A stretch of 64,000 bases of DNA from CAZVGZ01 sp964627605 (GTDB lineage: Bacteria; Latescibacterota; MWCZ01; CAZVGZ01): contig CAZVGZ010000007.1 in assembly GCA_964627605.1 (NCBI GenBank), positions 1-64,000 on the forward strand, given 5' to 3'. Shown here piece by piece: positions 44,882 through 53,350 of the stretch; within the stretch, counting starts at the first letter, position 1; every line of letters begins with the position of its first letter. The position numbers and the translations under genes were made by a program. Under the pieces are notes generated by a model. The model had not been told where the DNA came from, ran no database searches, and saw only the letters and a program-made list of their open reading frames with translations.

Positions 44882-45772
44882 ATGGCACTAGTACCTGCGA
44901 AAGAGTTGTTGAGGGAAGCCCGGGCAAGCGGCTATGCCGTGGGTTACTTTGAGAGCTGGAACTTGGAGTCATTGCAGGGCGTAATCGACGCCGCCGAGGA
45001 AACCAGGTCGCCCATAATAGTAGGTTTCAGCGGGGACTTCCTCAGCCATGCGGGGCGGGTGTCCACGGAGCGGCTATCATGGTACGCCGCGCTTGGTCGT
45101 GCTGCGGCTGAATCCGCCTCGGTGCCATGCGCACTGCTGTTTAACGAATGCGCTCAGGACGACTGGATTATCGAGGCTATGGATTCTGGTTTCAGCCAGG
45201 TCATGCTCGATGATCCAGCAGCAACACGCGGTGACCTTGTCAGCCGCTTGAGGCGGTTGACAGAGTACGCGGGGCCGCGTGGCGTGGCGGTAGAGGCGGA
45301 GATCGGTAATCTACCAAGCGGTGCTTCGGGCGAGATAGAAGATGTTGACTCGGGGCTGACCGACCCCGACATGGCTGCCCAGTTTGTGCGAGAAACCGGG
45401 ATCGATGTGCTTGGTGTCAGTGTGGGCAACGTTCACATTCTGCTCAATGGTGATCGAAGTCTGGATTTGGACCGCCTCGCGGCAATCGCTTCAAGAGTCG
45501 ATATCCCCCTCGATCTTCATGGCGGAACCGGCATCGTTGCAGACGACCTCAAGAAAGCGATCTCTCTCGGGGTGGCGAAGGTCTGCTACGGCACGTATAT
45601 AAAACAGCGATATCTTAGGGATGTGCGTGCGACGCTGACGGGCGATGAAATCAATCCCCATCAACTCCTGGGTATGGGTGGAGACGCGGATGTGATGGTG
45701 GTCGGTCGCAGGGCGGTGCGCGACGCTGTGTTGGAGCGCATAGGGCTGCTCGGTTGCTGCGGGAGGGCGTGA
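44882..45772 (+). CDS. class II aldolase-like protein with altered active site
   Basis: A 296-residue (beta/alpha)8 protein of the ketose-bisphosphate aldolase (FBA/GatY/IolJ-like) family: LLREARASGYAVGYFESWNL, YAGPRGVAVEAEIGNLPSGA, DVLGVSVGNVHILLNGDRSL, DLHGGTGIVADDLKKAISLG. The last two keep the zinc-ligand histidines (GNVH and LHGG). The canonical HLDHG, which gives the catalytic Asp and first zinc His, is replaced by LFNEC at about residues 86-90. Start ATG 44882 follows AGAAAGAG; upstream frame to 44615 runs through the sulfatase scrap and is not coding. First gene of the sugar cassette, 3 bases before the kinase. It may catalyse a different reaction from standard aldolases. Confidence 0.85.
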   Translation: MALVPAKELLREARASGYAVGYFESWNLESLQGVIDAAEETRSPIIVGFSGDFLSHAGRVSTERLSWYAALGRAAAESASVPCALLFNECAQDDWIIEAMDSGFSQVMLDDPAATRGDLVSRLRRLTEYAGPRGVAVEAEIGNLPSGASGEIEDVDSGLTDPDMAAQFVRETGIDVLGVSVGNVHILLNGDRSLDLDRLAAIASRVDIPLDLHGGTGIVADDLKKAISLGVAKVCYGTYIKQRYLRDVRATLTGDEINPHQLLGMGGDADVMVVGRRAVRDAVLERIGLLGCCGRA

Positions 45773-45775
45773 GTA

Positions 45776-46732
45776 GTGGCCCAAGTCGGATGCGCTGGAA
45801 TACTGGTGGCAGATACATTCTGCGGACCGATGCCCGAACTCCCCCGCGAGGGCCATCTCCTGGCCATCGATGCCATTGAGCTCGGAGCAGGGGGATGTGC
45901 TGCCAACGTGGCGATCGGTCTGGTGAAACAGAGCTATACCGTTGATCTGGTGGCGTGTGTAGGCACCGACTCCTCTGCTGGGTCGCTGCTCAAATCCCTG
46001 GAGGACGACGGGGTCAGTTGCGAACGTGTAGTAGTTACCGAACTGTACCCGACAAGCAAGACGATGGTCCTGTTGGTGGAGAGTCAGGATAGGCGGTACA
46101 TACACACGTTCGGGGCTAACAGAGCGTTCACCATCGATCACATCGACCGTGACTGGGTGGCGAATCTGAAGGTATTATACCTGGGCGGGTTGCTAGCCCT
46201 TCCATCCATAGATATGGACGAGCTGGGGGACCTGCTCAAGTTTTGCGGGGAGCGGCAGGTGGTCACAGTTGTGGATGTGGTGATTCCTCATGGGACCGAG
46301 GTGTCAAGTGCGACCAAAAGCCTCCTTTCTGATGTCGATTACTTCCTTCCGAACGACGACGAAGCGGCGCAGATCACCGGCAAGTCCGATCCTTTGGAGC
46401 AGTTGAAAGATTTGGGCGTTTGGGGAGCATCTACCAACATCATCACCTTGGGAGAGAAAGGCGCCATTGCTGCCAACGAGGCCAGATGCTGGCAGGTAAG
46501 CGCATACGGTGTTGACTCGGTTGATCCTTCTGGTGCAGGGGACGCGTTCACCAGCGGGATCATCGCCGGTATCCTACGTGGTCTCGAGATGCCCTCGATG
46601 CTTCGCTACGCCAGCGCTCTCGGCGCGAGTGTCACCACCGCTGTAGGCACCACAAGCGGCCTGCTGCCGCCTGCAGAGATCGACGCATTCGTCGAGGAAC
46701 ATCCTTTAACAATCGACTCCGGCACGTTGTAG
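45776..46732 (+). CDS. PfkB/ribokinase-family carbohydrate kinase
   Basis: A 318-residue sugar kinase. The first PfkB signature is GAGGCAANVAIGLVKQSYTV. The ATP-site and catalytic signature is GVDSVDPSGAGDAFTSGIIA, where the Asp of GAGD is the catalytic base. Start is GTG 45776 (MAQVGCAG), 3 bases after the aldolase stop. In this context it probably phosphorylates a ketose or ketose phosphate, as IolC or fructose-1-phosphate-type kinases do. Exact substrate not readable. Confidence 0.9.
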   Translation: MAQVGCAGILVADTFCGPMPELPREGHLLAIDAIELGAGGCAANVAIGLVKQSYTVDLVACVGTDSSAGSLLKSLEDDGVSCERVVVTELYPTSKTMVLLVESQDRRYIHTFGANRAFTIDHIDRDWVANLKVLYLGGLLALPSIDMDELGDLLKFCGERQVVTVVDVVIPHGTEVSSATKSLLSDVDYFLPNDDEAAQITGKSDPLEQLKDLGVWGASTNIITLGEKGAIAANEARCWQVSAYGVDSVDPSGAGDAFTSGIIAGILRGLEMPSMLRYASALGASVTTAVGTTSGLLPPAEIDAFVEEHPLTIDSGTL

Positions 46733-46768
46733 CGGTGCGCCAAAACCTCCCGTGAAAGGGTAAAATAG

Positions 46769-47017
46769 GTGATGAAGAAGATTGAGATGAAAATGCCCTA
46801 CCTGGCAACAACAACTGACACTGTCACCGTGTTGAGTTGGCTGGTAGAGGTTGATGGGCCGATCAAACGCGGTGAGCCGCTGTTGGAGATTGAGACCGAC
46901 AAATCAATCATGGAGGTCGAATCTTACACCACGGGCACGTTGTGTGAAATACATGTGCAACCAGGTGATGAAGTCGTAGTAGGGGAGCTGATAGCCACCA
47001 TCGAGGTTGAGGGATAG
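46769..47017 (+). CDS. stand-alone lipoyl-domain protein
   Basis: An 82-residue protein that is a single biotinyl/lipoyl hammerhead: KMPYLATTTDTVTVLSWLVE, RGEPLLEIETDKSIMEVESY with Lys45 in the DKS turn for lipoylation, then PGDEVVVGELIATIEVEG. No E1-binding or acyltransferase domain follows. GTG 46769 is used, ATG 46772 is equally possible. It sits 20 bases before the E1 alpha gene, so it is presumably the swinging-arm substrate of the E1 enzyme, replacing a normal E2. Confidence 0.88.
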   Translation: MMKKIEMKMPYLATTTDTVTVLSWLVEVDGPIKRGEPLLEIETDKSIMEVESYTTGTLCEIHVQPGDEVVVGELIATIEVEG

Positions 47018-47037
47018 TCTTGATAAAAGGAGACAGC

Positions 47038-48036
47038 GTGATCGAGCAGACTACGGAGATATCGGTCGAATCGGCCTCAGGCTACAGCGAAGAGTTCCTC
47101 AATGATCTCTACGCACGCATGGTTTTTGTCCGGGAATTTGAGGAAGGCGTCAAATTCCTGTTCCTGGAAGGCACCATGCCAGGCACCATCCACCAGTGTC
47201 AAGGACAGGAAGGTACCGCTGTAGGAGTCTGCACTGCACTGGAGAACGATGACTACATCACATCCACTTTCCGTGGTCACGGCCATGCGCTTGCCAAAGG
47301 TCTGACGCCTGAAGAGCTACTTTTCGAACTGTCCGGTGCCGGTACTGGTTGCTGCAAAGGCAAAGGCGGCTCGATGCATGTGGGGAATTTCGACAAAGGT
47401 ATGATCCCCGGTATAGCGATCGTTGGCGGTGGAATCCCTTTGGCCGCAGGGATGGCTCTGGCTTTCAAGATGAAGCAGACGTCGCAACTGGTCGCATGCT
47501 TCTTCGGCGATGGGGCCACATCAGAAGGGGCGTTTCACGAAGGAATCAACCTGGCTGCGATCTGGGACCTGTCTGTGATCTATGTCTGCGAAAACAACCT
47601 CTATGGTGCCTCCACCAGTTTCAATAAAGTCACGCGGGTGGAACGGATATCGGAGCGAGCATCGGCGTTTGGCATCCGTGGCGAAACAGTCGATGGGAAC
47701 AACGTTCTTAAGGTCTACGAAGCCACAAAGCAAGCTGCAGAGGAGTGTCGCGCAGGAGAGGGTCCCGTGCTTTTGGAGCTGCTGACATATCGCCGAACGG
47801 GCCATTCCCGGCGCGATCCCGGCCACTACCAGGCAAAGGATGAGAAGGAGTACTGGTTCGCGCGCGATCCCATCGAACGTTTAGGACGCCTCTTGGTCGC
47901 TCGCGGAGATGCGAATGAAGACTCTCTGGAGGCTGTACGCTCTGAGGCCGAGCGGCGATTTGACCAGGCGGTAGAGGCAGCGCGTCAAGAGCCGGAACCT
48001 GAGGTCGCAGATCTGTTGACGGACGTATATGCGTAG
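47038..48036 (+). CDS. TPP-dependent dehydrogenase E1 alpha subunit
   Basis: A 332-residue E1 alpha of the pyruvate/acetoin/branched-chain type. TPP motif: CFFGDGATSEGAFHEGINLA ending ENN (GDG...N). HVGNFDKGMIPGIAIVGGGI is the loop before it, and TYRRTGHSRRDPG the phosphorylation-loop-like region. GTG 47038 follows AAAGGAG; a TTG at 47020 is less likely. Acts as a heterotetramer with the next gene, decarboxylating a 2-oxo acid or cleaving a ketol and passing the acyl group to lipoate. No E2 or E3 is seen nearby. Confidence 0.93.
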   Translation: MIEQTTEISVESASGYSEEFLNDLYARMVFVREFEEGVKFLFLEGTMPGTIHQCQGQEGTAVGVCTALENDDYITSTFRGHGHALAKGLTPEELLFELSGAGTGCCKGKGGSMHVGNFDKGMIPGIAIVGGGIPLAAGMALAFKMKQTSQLVACFFGDGATSEGAFHEGINLAAIWDLSVIYVCENNLYGASTSFNKVTRVERISERASAFGIRGETVDGNNVLKVYEATKQAAEECRAGEGPVLLELLTYRRTGHSRRDPGHYQAKDEKEYWFARDPIERLGRLLVARGDANEDSLEAVRSEAERRFDQAVEAARQEPEPEVADLLTDVYA

Positions 48037-48075
48037 TCATCTCCAGACCCGCTCACCACGATTGAAGGGTAGCTA

Positions 48076-49092
48076 ATGAAGCGAATGAGCATAGCAGAGG
48101 CGCTGCGCGAGGCGATGGCCGAAGAGATGGAACGCGACGAGACCGTGTTCTGTATTGGTGAGGATATAGCCATACCAGGGGGTTTTGGTGGAGCATTTAC
48201 CGCCACACTCCATCTTGAAAAGAAATTCCCCGATCGCATGTTGAATACACCGATTGCGGAGCTTGGGTTCTTCGGCGCGGCTGTAGGGGCTGCCATGATG
48301 GGGATGCGTCCCATCGCCGATGTGCAGTATGGCGATTTCCTACTGCTACCTATGGACCAGATCATAAACAACGCTGCCAAAATGCGCTACATGTCAGGCG
48401 GTACGGTAAGTGTACCCATGGTCATACGGGCTCCGGTAGGAGCGACGGGCCGCGGATCGCAGCATGCCCAGAATCTGGAAAGATATTTCATCGGCGTGCC
48501 CGGCCTCAAGGTTGTGGCGGTCTCCAACGCCTACGATGCCAAGGGGATACTCAAGGCCGCCGTTCGCGATGACAACCCGGTGATGATGTTCGAACACAAG
48601 CTGCTATACGGCTCGAAAGGAACCCGCGCCGAGACCGGAACCACCGACGGTAGCAGGGAAATCCCGGAAGAAGACTACGTCGTGCCGTTGGACCGTGCGG
48701 CGGTAGGACGCGAGGGGTCGCAAGCGACTATCCTGTCCTGGCTGCTGATGCACCACTTTTCGATGGCGGCTGCTGATACTCTCGCCGCCGAAGGCATCGA
48801 TGTGGAGGTGGTCGATGTGCGTTCGCTATCCCCTTTCGACTACGACACAATCTGCAAATCGGTACGCAAGACCGGAAGAGTGGTTATCGTGGAGGAAGGC
48901 CCCAAGACCGGCGGCGTCTCCGCAGAACTCGCCACAGGAATCATGGAGCACTGTGGAAAAGAATTACAAGAACCGATAGTCCGTGTAGCTTCCCCGGACG
49001 TTCCGGTGCCATTCGCGCCGGTTCTGGAGAACGCCTATCGCCCAGATACGCAAAGGATAGTAGAGGCGGTACGTCGGATGCTGCAGGATTGA
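48076..49092 (+). CDS. TPP-dependent dehydrogenase E1 beta subunit
   Basis: A 338-residue transketolase-like E1 beta: MSIAEALREAMAEEMERDET, VFCIGEDIAIPGGFGG, NTPIAELGFFGAAVGAAMMG, VVDVRSLSPFDYDTICKSVR. The glutamate of TPIAE assists TPP activation. It follows E1 alpha by 39 bases and ends 36 bases before the isomerase gene, so the four genes 46769-49674 read as one operon. Confidence 0.94.
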   Translation: MKRMSIAEALREAMAEEMERDETVFCIGEDIAIPGGFGGAFTATLHLEKKFPDRMLNTPIAELGFFGAAVGAAMMGMRPIADVQYGDFLLLPMDQIINNAAKMRYMSGGTVSVPMVIRAPVGATGRGSQHAQNLERYFIGVPGLKVVAVSNAYDAKGILKAAVRDDNPVMMFEHKLLYGSKGTRAETGTTDGSREIPEEDYVVPLDRAAVGREGSQATILSWLLMHHFSMAAADTLAAEGIDVEVVDVRSLSPFDYDTICKSVRKTGRVVIVEEGPKTGGVSAELATGIMEHCGKELQEPIVRVASPDVPVPFAPVLENAYRPDTQRIVEAVRRMLQD

Positions 49093-49128
49093 TTTCGCAA
49101 CCATGGTCACCGACCAGGAGCTGACACT

Positions 49129-49674
49129 ATGCTGACCAAGGCGCAAGTGAAAGCGTACCAGAACCAGGCCGCCGATATGTTCCTCAAAGCCGGAATCTAT
49201 ATCACGGACCAGGAGAGGGAACAGGTCGAGATCGCAGATTTCGACCTGGATCAGTTCGAGCAGACAGGGTTGGGGGTGCTGGTATACGTGAATACCGAAC
49301 GATGCTGCGCCAAGGAGCTGGCGATGTGGCCACGCCAGACATGCCCTGAGCACCATCACCCCTCCAGCGGCGACAGACCGGGCAAAGAAGAGACATTCCG
49401 CTGCCGTTGGGGGACGGTGTACCTCTATGAATCCGGCGAGCCAACTACCGAACCAATATCAAAGCCGCCTGTCGGCCGAGAACATACCTACGATGTCTGG
49501 CACGAGATTGTGTTGAAGCCAGGCGACCAATACACACTTAGTCCTGCTACCTGGCACTGGTTTCAGTCTGGAGATGAAGGGGCGGTAGTCTCAGAGTTCT
49601 CCTCAACGAGCACTGACGATACCGATATCTTCACCGACAAAGAGATTCAGCGAGACACACAGATCGTAGATTGA
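49129..49674 (+). CDS. D-lyxose ketol-isomerase family protein
   Basis: A 181-residue cupin. Metal ligands are visible as PEHHHPSSGDRPGKEETFRC (two His and a Glu) and SPATWHWFQSGDEG (the last His), the HHEH set of D-lyxose isomerases, which interconvert D-lyxose with D-xylulose and D-mannose with D-fructose. The length fits the short class. It closes the sugar cassette and would supply the ketose for the kinase and aldolase-like enzyme. Confidence 0.8.
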   Translation: MLTKAQVKAYQNQAADMFLKAGIYITDQEREQVEIADFDLDQFEQTGLGVLVYVNTERCCAKELAMWPRQTCPEHHHPSSGDRPGKEETFRCRWGTVYLYESGEPTTEPISKPPVGREHTYDVWHEIVLKPGDQYTLSPATWHWFQSGDEGAVVSEFSSTSTDDTDIFTDKEIQRDTQIVD

Positions 49675-49827
49675 TGCGAATACAGCATCCAGAGCCTAAT
49701 TCGTTCACGTTAACTGCAGCGCTGGCGGGCATGCCACCATCACCCGAATAACACGCGCCACGTCGTCAGGATTGGAGTTGCTGCGCGGGGCCATCGGTCG
49801 TGCACTATCGCATTGGTTAGGCACCCG

Positions 49828-52773
49828 TTATATAGACAGTAGATAGACCTTTGTGATGACGTGCATTGATGTTTCAGCGGCAGCGGTGATATTGATCTCA
49901 TAAACCCGCTCAGTTGTAGATGGACCGATCTCAATGCGCCACACCTGCCATCCACAGGGGTAAGTCTTGTGCCCCATCGCCTCGACGAACTCCGTGTTTC
50001 TTCCGTCATGCGTAATCTCAGCCTTGAAATACCGACCAGGGCCGTTCCTTTTAACAGGGCGTTCGTCATCGAGTACCTGCGCGACGATCGCCAACACTCC
50101 GTCGGCTGAGCAGGCCGGAACCGTGACAGTGCCACTGACCGTCGCTTTTGGTATAGACTCGGCTTTGGCACCGTCCCCATCAGAGTCTTCTATTGCCAGG
50201 TGCATGTGCGGACTGTCGAAAGACGTTTCGACATCCATCACGAGTGTACGACTCGGTTCGTCGAAGCCCTTTTCGATCTGTTGGTCAGGCAGCGAGATAT
50301 TGGGAGCCGGTTTCGGCCCCGATGGCACCACCTCCAGCAGCATCACTTCGAACGGCCTAAGTGCATACGAGATCGCGCCAGAAAACGAGCTCCCCTCGCC
50401 GTTGACGAGTCGTGCAGGGGACGGGTACCGCCGATAAAGGTTCCATTCTTTTCCGTCGGGAAGGCCTATCTCGGCACCTAGTTTGAGCCGAACGGTAACA
50501 TCATCCCAAGTGGGGTTATTCAGCGCCACGAACGCACGCTCGCCTGACGCGCAGGAATAACCGTACGGCTCGTTGTTTAGTGGATCGCCGACCACTAGGC
50601 GTGAAGTGCGAAAGCACTCGGGATATGCGCGCAGAATAGCGATGAGCTCTGCGATCTCATGACGTTCCAGGGGAGTTAGCCAGTCGTGATCGCTCCAGGG
50701 CTGCGCCAACATGCTGCCCCGGCAGATGTCCATCACGAATGCATTCTGCCACCGCTCTTTCCCGATGCTGCTATTCCACCACCAGTTTGAGAGCCATACG
50801 CCGAGAGAATCCTTCCCCAACGCCGGAACATCTCGGCAGTAACGCTGCATCTGGTCTAGACCGAGCGTCACACCGTCCCGAGCGTAGAGCGTCGGGACTG
50901 CGGCAGGTGAGGCTGCTTCGACTGCGAGGCCCGGCTCAAATAGCGTGTCTGCATGGAGAAGCCACCATGGCGAGCGGTACCCCCAATAGAGCATCAGGAA
51001 CACTTCGGGACTCTCATCGTCCATGGCATTCAGAAAAGAGATGACCGCTTCGTGTATAGCCTCTGTCGAGTAGATGCCTGGCAAATGGTCGTGTTCGACG
51101 TTCGAACAGTAGGAGCGAAGGTTGTCGAATTTGAGCAGCCGAACGCCGTTCTCACGGATGTGGTGGCGAAATGCGTTTCGATATACGCTTTTTGTCGGAT
51201 CTGTCGCTCGACAGAGAAACGCCCCGGCCCCAGCGTGTGGTTCATACGACCGGTTGGTGGTCCGCGTCGGTGCGACGGCTGGGTTAGCTCCGATGGACCA
51301 ACTGCCTCTCGAGCTAGCAATCCAGAGCCCCGGTGAGCTGCCGAGCGACTGGATCGCTTCCCGAACACGGTCGAAACCATCGGGGAACCTGTCCGGCGCG
51401 AAGCGTGTGAGATCACCGCGCGGGTCCACCCAGAAATCCGTGGTGTAGACGTCAAACCGGCAGTCCGTCTCTTCTTGTGACTTAGCGACCTTCTCCAAGC
51501 TGTCCAATACGATCTCTTCGCTGTTCAGCACCCAACGATCACTATCTTCCTCTATCGACCACGAGCCGAATGCCGTGAATATCGCGTATGGGTGGTCGTG
51601 TTTGCGCACAGTTCTTCGCATGCGTCCTTCGACATGCCTCAAAAACTGTTCTCGGGTTTGATTGCCGTCGCTCACTCCATACACGATTTCGCCTGCATCC
51701 CAGGCCTGCCCTGGCGACAGCGCTATTCCGATATTCCAGCCCGATGGGTGAGCGATACAGACGAACCGGTCGTCACCGATGTGGACTGGGAAACCGCGCT
51801 CGCCGTCAGATACGCTGGTTTGCGTTTCGTATTCACCGAGCCCAGCATGCATCAGACGAATTGGCGCTTCGCCGGAGTTCATAAATGATGTTTCTTTGCG
51901 CAGTACCGGTTCCATCGACGAAGCACGATACACTACTCGCGCCGAGAGGGATTGGTCGTCGGTGGACAGCGAGAACGAAACCGTCACCTCGCCTGGAGAG
52001 TCGTCGTCAATATCGACAGCCTCCACGCGAAGACGCGGTGCCTTCAACCCGGTACCGGCGACGACGTACTGCTCGAACGGTGACGCGAGGATGCTGCACG
52101 CTGGCATGTGCCAGTTCTGAAGAGGGTCGATGTCATCAAGCTCTTTGGGGCGAAGAAACTGATCCTGGAGCTGCACGGTGATGGTGTTGATCTGCCCGAA
52201 CCGAACGTGCGATCGGAACTGAGAGTCGGAACCTATATCGAACACGCCGGGGCTGGTCCAGCGGCCAGACGTACGCCTGACGCCTGCTACCTCGCCGTTG
52301 ACGAAAACCCGCATGTAGCGATAGTCGCCGAGACCGTAGCCCCCAAGCATCAAGCTTAGTGGTTCCCCAAAGGCGGAGTCAGGAAGGAACAGATTTGTTC
52401 TCGCCCATATATGACGTCCTCCGGTATCAGCTCCCTCATCGATCAATGTATCACTAACTTTCCACGTCGAATCGTCAAACTCAGCGGCATGGAATCCTGC
52501 GACGTAGCCAAAATCCTCGTCTGGATCGGACACCGACTTCTCCGACTGTTTAATCGCCCAACCCTCTATCCAGTACCGAGCTTTGGCCGCGTCCAACTCG
52601 GCTTCGCACTCGATCCCATCGCCCAGGGAGATGGTCCGACCAGTGAGTCGGTTCTCCCACTCAACACCACACAGGCCGTCGCTTGTGTCGAGCTGCAACC
52701 GGTAGACCGGAGTTTCGATGTCGATTCTGGCGCCATTGACCCCTACGCTCGCGCCGACAGTTTCGTCGCCCAT
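49828..52773 (-). CDS. alpha-galactosidase-like glycoside hydrolase (clan GH-D type)
   Basis: A 981-residue protein without signal peptide. The N-terminal beta-sandwich holds RIDIETPVYRLQLDTSDGLC and a lectin-like insert (RVFVNGEVAGVRRTSGRWTS). The barrel has VYTTDFWVDPRGDLTRFAPD and VRLLKFDNLRSYCSN, whose KFD Asp (about residue 549) is the expected nucleophile of GH36-like enzymes. YWGYRSPWWLLHADTLFEPG supplies aromatic subsite residues, and the C-terminus is a beta domain. Start ATG 52773 follows GGAGG; 17 upstream residues lack support. It probably releases alpha-linked sugars; substrate not determined. Confidence 0.78.
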   Translation of the reverse strand: MGDETVGASVGVNGARIDIETPVYRLQLDTSDGLCGVEWENRLTGRTISLGDGIECEAELDAAKARYWIEGWAIKQSEKSVSDPDEDFGYVAGFHAAEFDDSTWKVSDTLIDEGADTGGRHIWARTNLFLPDSAFGEPLSLMLGGYGLGDYRYMRVFVNGEVAGVRRTSGRWTSPGVFDIGSDSQFRSHVRFGQINTITVQLQDQFLRPKELDDIDPLQNWHMPACSILASPFEQYVVAGTGLKAPRLRVEAVDIDDDSPGEVTVSFSLSTDDQSLSARVVYRASSMEPVLRKETSFMNSGEAPIRLMHAGLGEYETQTSVSDGERGFPVHIGDDRFVCIAHPSGWNIGIALSPGQAWDAGEIVYGVSDGNQTREQFLRHVEGRMRRTVRKHDHPYAIFTAFGSWSIEEDSDRWVLNSEEIVLDSLEKVAKSQEETDCRFDVYTTDFWVDPRGDLTRFAPDRFPDGFDRVREAIQSLGSSPGLWIASSRGSWSIGANPAVAPTRTTNRSYEPHAGAGAFLCRATDPTKSVYRNAFRHHIRENGVRLLKFDNLRSYCSNVEHDHLPGIYSTEAIHEAVISFLNAMDDESPEVFLMLYWGYRSPWWLLHADTLFEPGLAVEAASPAAVPTLYARDGVTLGLDQMQRYCRDVPALGKDSLGVWLSNWWWNSSIGKERWQNAFVMDICRGSMLAQPWSDHDWLTPLERHEIAELIAILRAYPECFRTSRLVVGDPLNNEPYGYSCASGERAFVALNNPTWDDVTVRLKLGAEIGLPDGKEWNLYRRYPSPARLVNGEGSSFSGAISYALRPFEVMLLEVVPSGPKPAPNISLPDQQIEKGFDEPSRTLVMDVETSFDSPHMHLAIEDSDGDGAKAESIPKATVSGTVTVPACSADGVLAIVAQVLDDERPVKRNGPGRYFKAEITHDGRNTEFVEAMGHKTYPCGWQVWRIEIGPSTTERVYEINITAAAETSMHVITKVYLLSI

Positions 52774-52790
52774 TCGGGTAACCTCCTTGC

Positions 52791-53324
52791 TTAGGTGACA
52801 GCTTGCTGCCTCTGGAGCGCCCACTCATGGCTGCCGTGCATGTCGAAGTTGTGGCCTTTGATATTCGGTCCGTGCCAGTTGTTCCGCGCCTCATACGCTG
52901 TGCCTGGGACGCCTGTGCCCGCTATCGCGTGTCGAGTGTTGTCGAAACGGTTCGCTTCGATCAGCGCGTCAGAGCCGTCGAGGCATACTCCGTAGCCTAG
53001 TCCCGCACGATGGCAGTGGTGGATGTAGTTGTGATGAATGTGCGTGCCTTTGGCTTCGGGTCCAGAGCCGATTGCCGCGTGGCTCCAGCCGAACAGCTCG
53101 CAGTTGTCGACTTCAAGACCAGGATGGCTGCCCATTATTCCCTGACCGATGGGGAAACTCTTATATCCCTTCCCGTTCCATGTGAGCTCAGGGTGGTTGT
53201 TGAGCACTTCGATTAGCTCATATCCATGGAACTTCTGGTCTGGCCCTTTGATCCTCAGACCCGTGATGCGGACACCTGGGCCTGTGGACCAAATCGATTC
53301 CAGCGATCTTTGTTGATTGAACAA
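52791..53324 (-). pseudogene. right-handed beta-helix protein, truncated
   Basis: A 177-residue piece of a parallel beta-helix (pectate-lyase-like) protein: SGPEAKGTHIHHNYIHHCHR, GVCLDGSDALIEANRFDNTR, RNNWHGPNIKGHNFDMHGSH. Each turn carries the His/Asn pattern of helix rungs. A TGA lies 3 codons upstream of the TTG start, with no export signal, and the frame stops mid-helix, so both ends appear missing. It ends 17 bases before the start of the alpha-galactosidase-like gene. Confidence 0.6.
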
Positions 53325-53350
53325 GGTGCCATATCAAACCACGTTTCATG

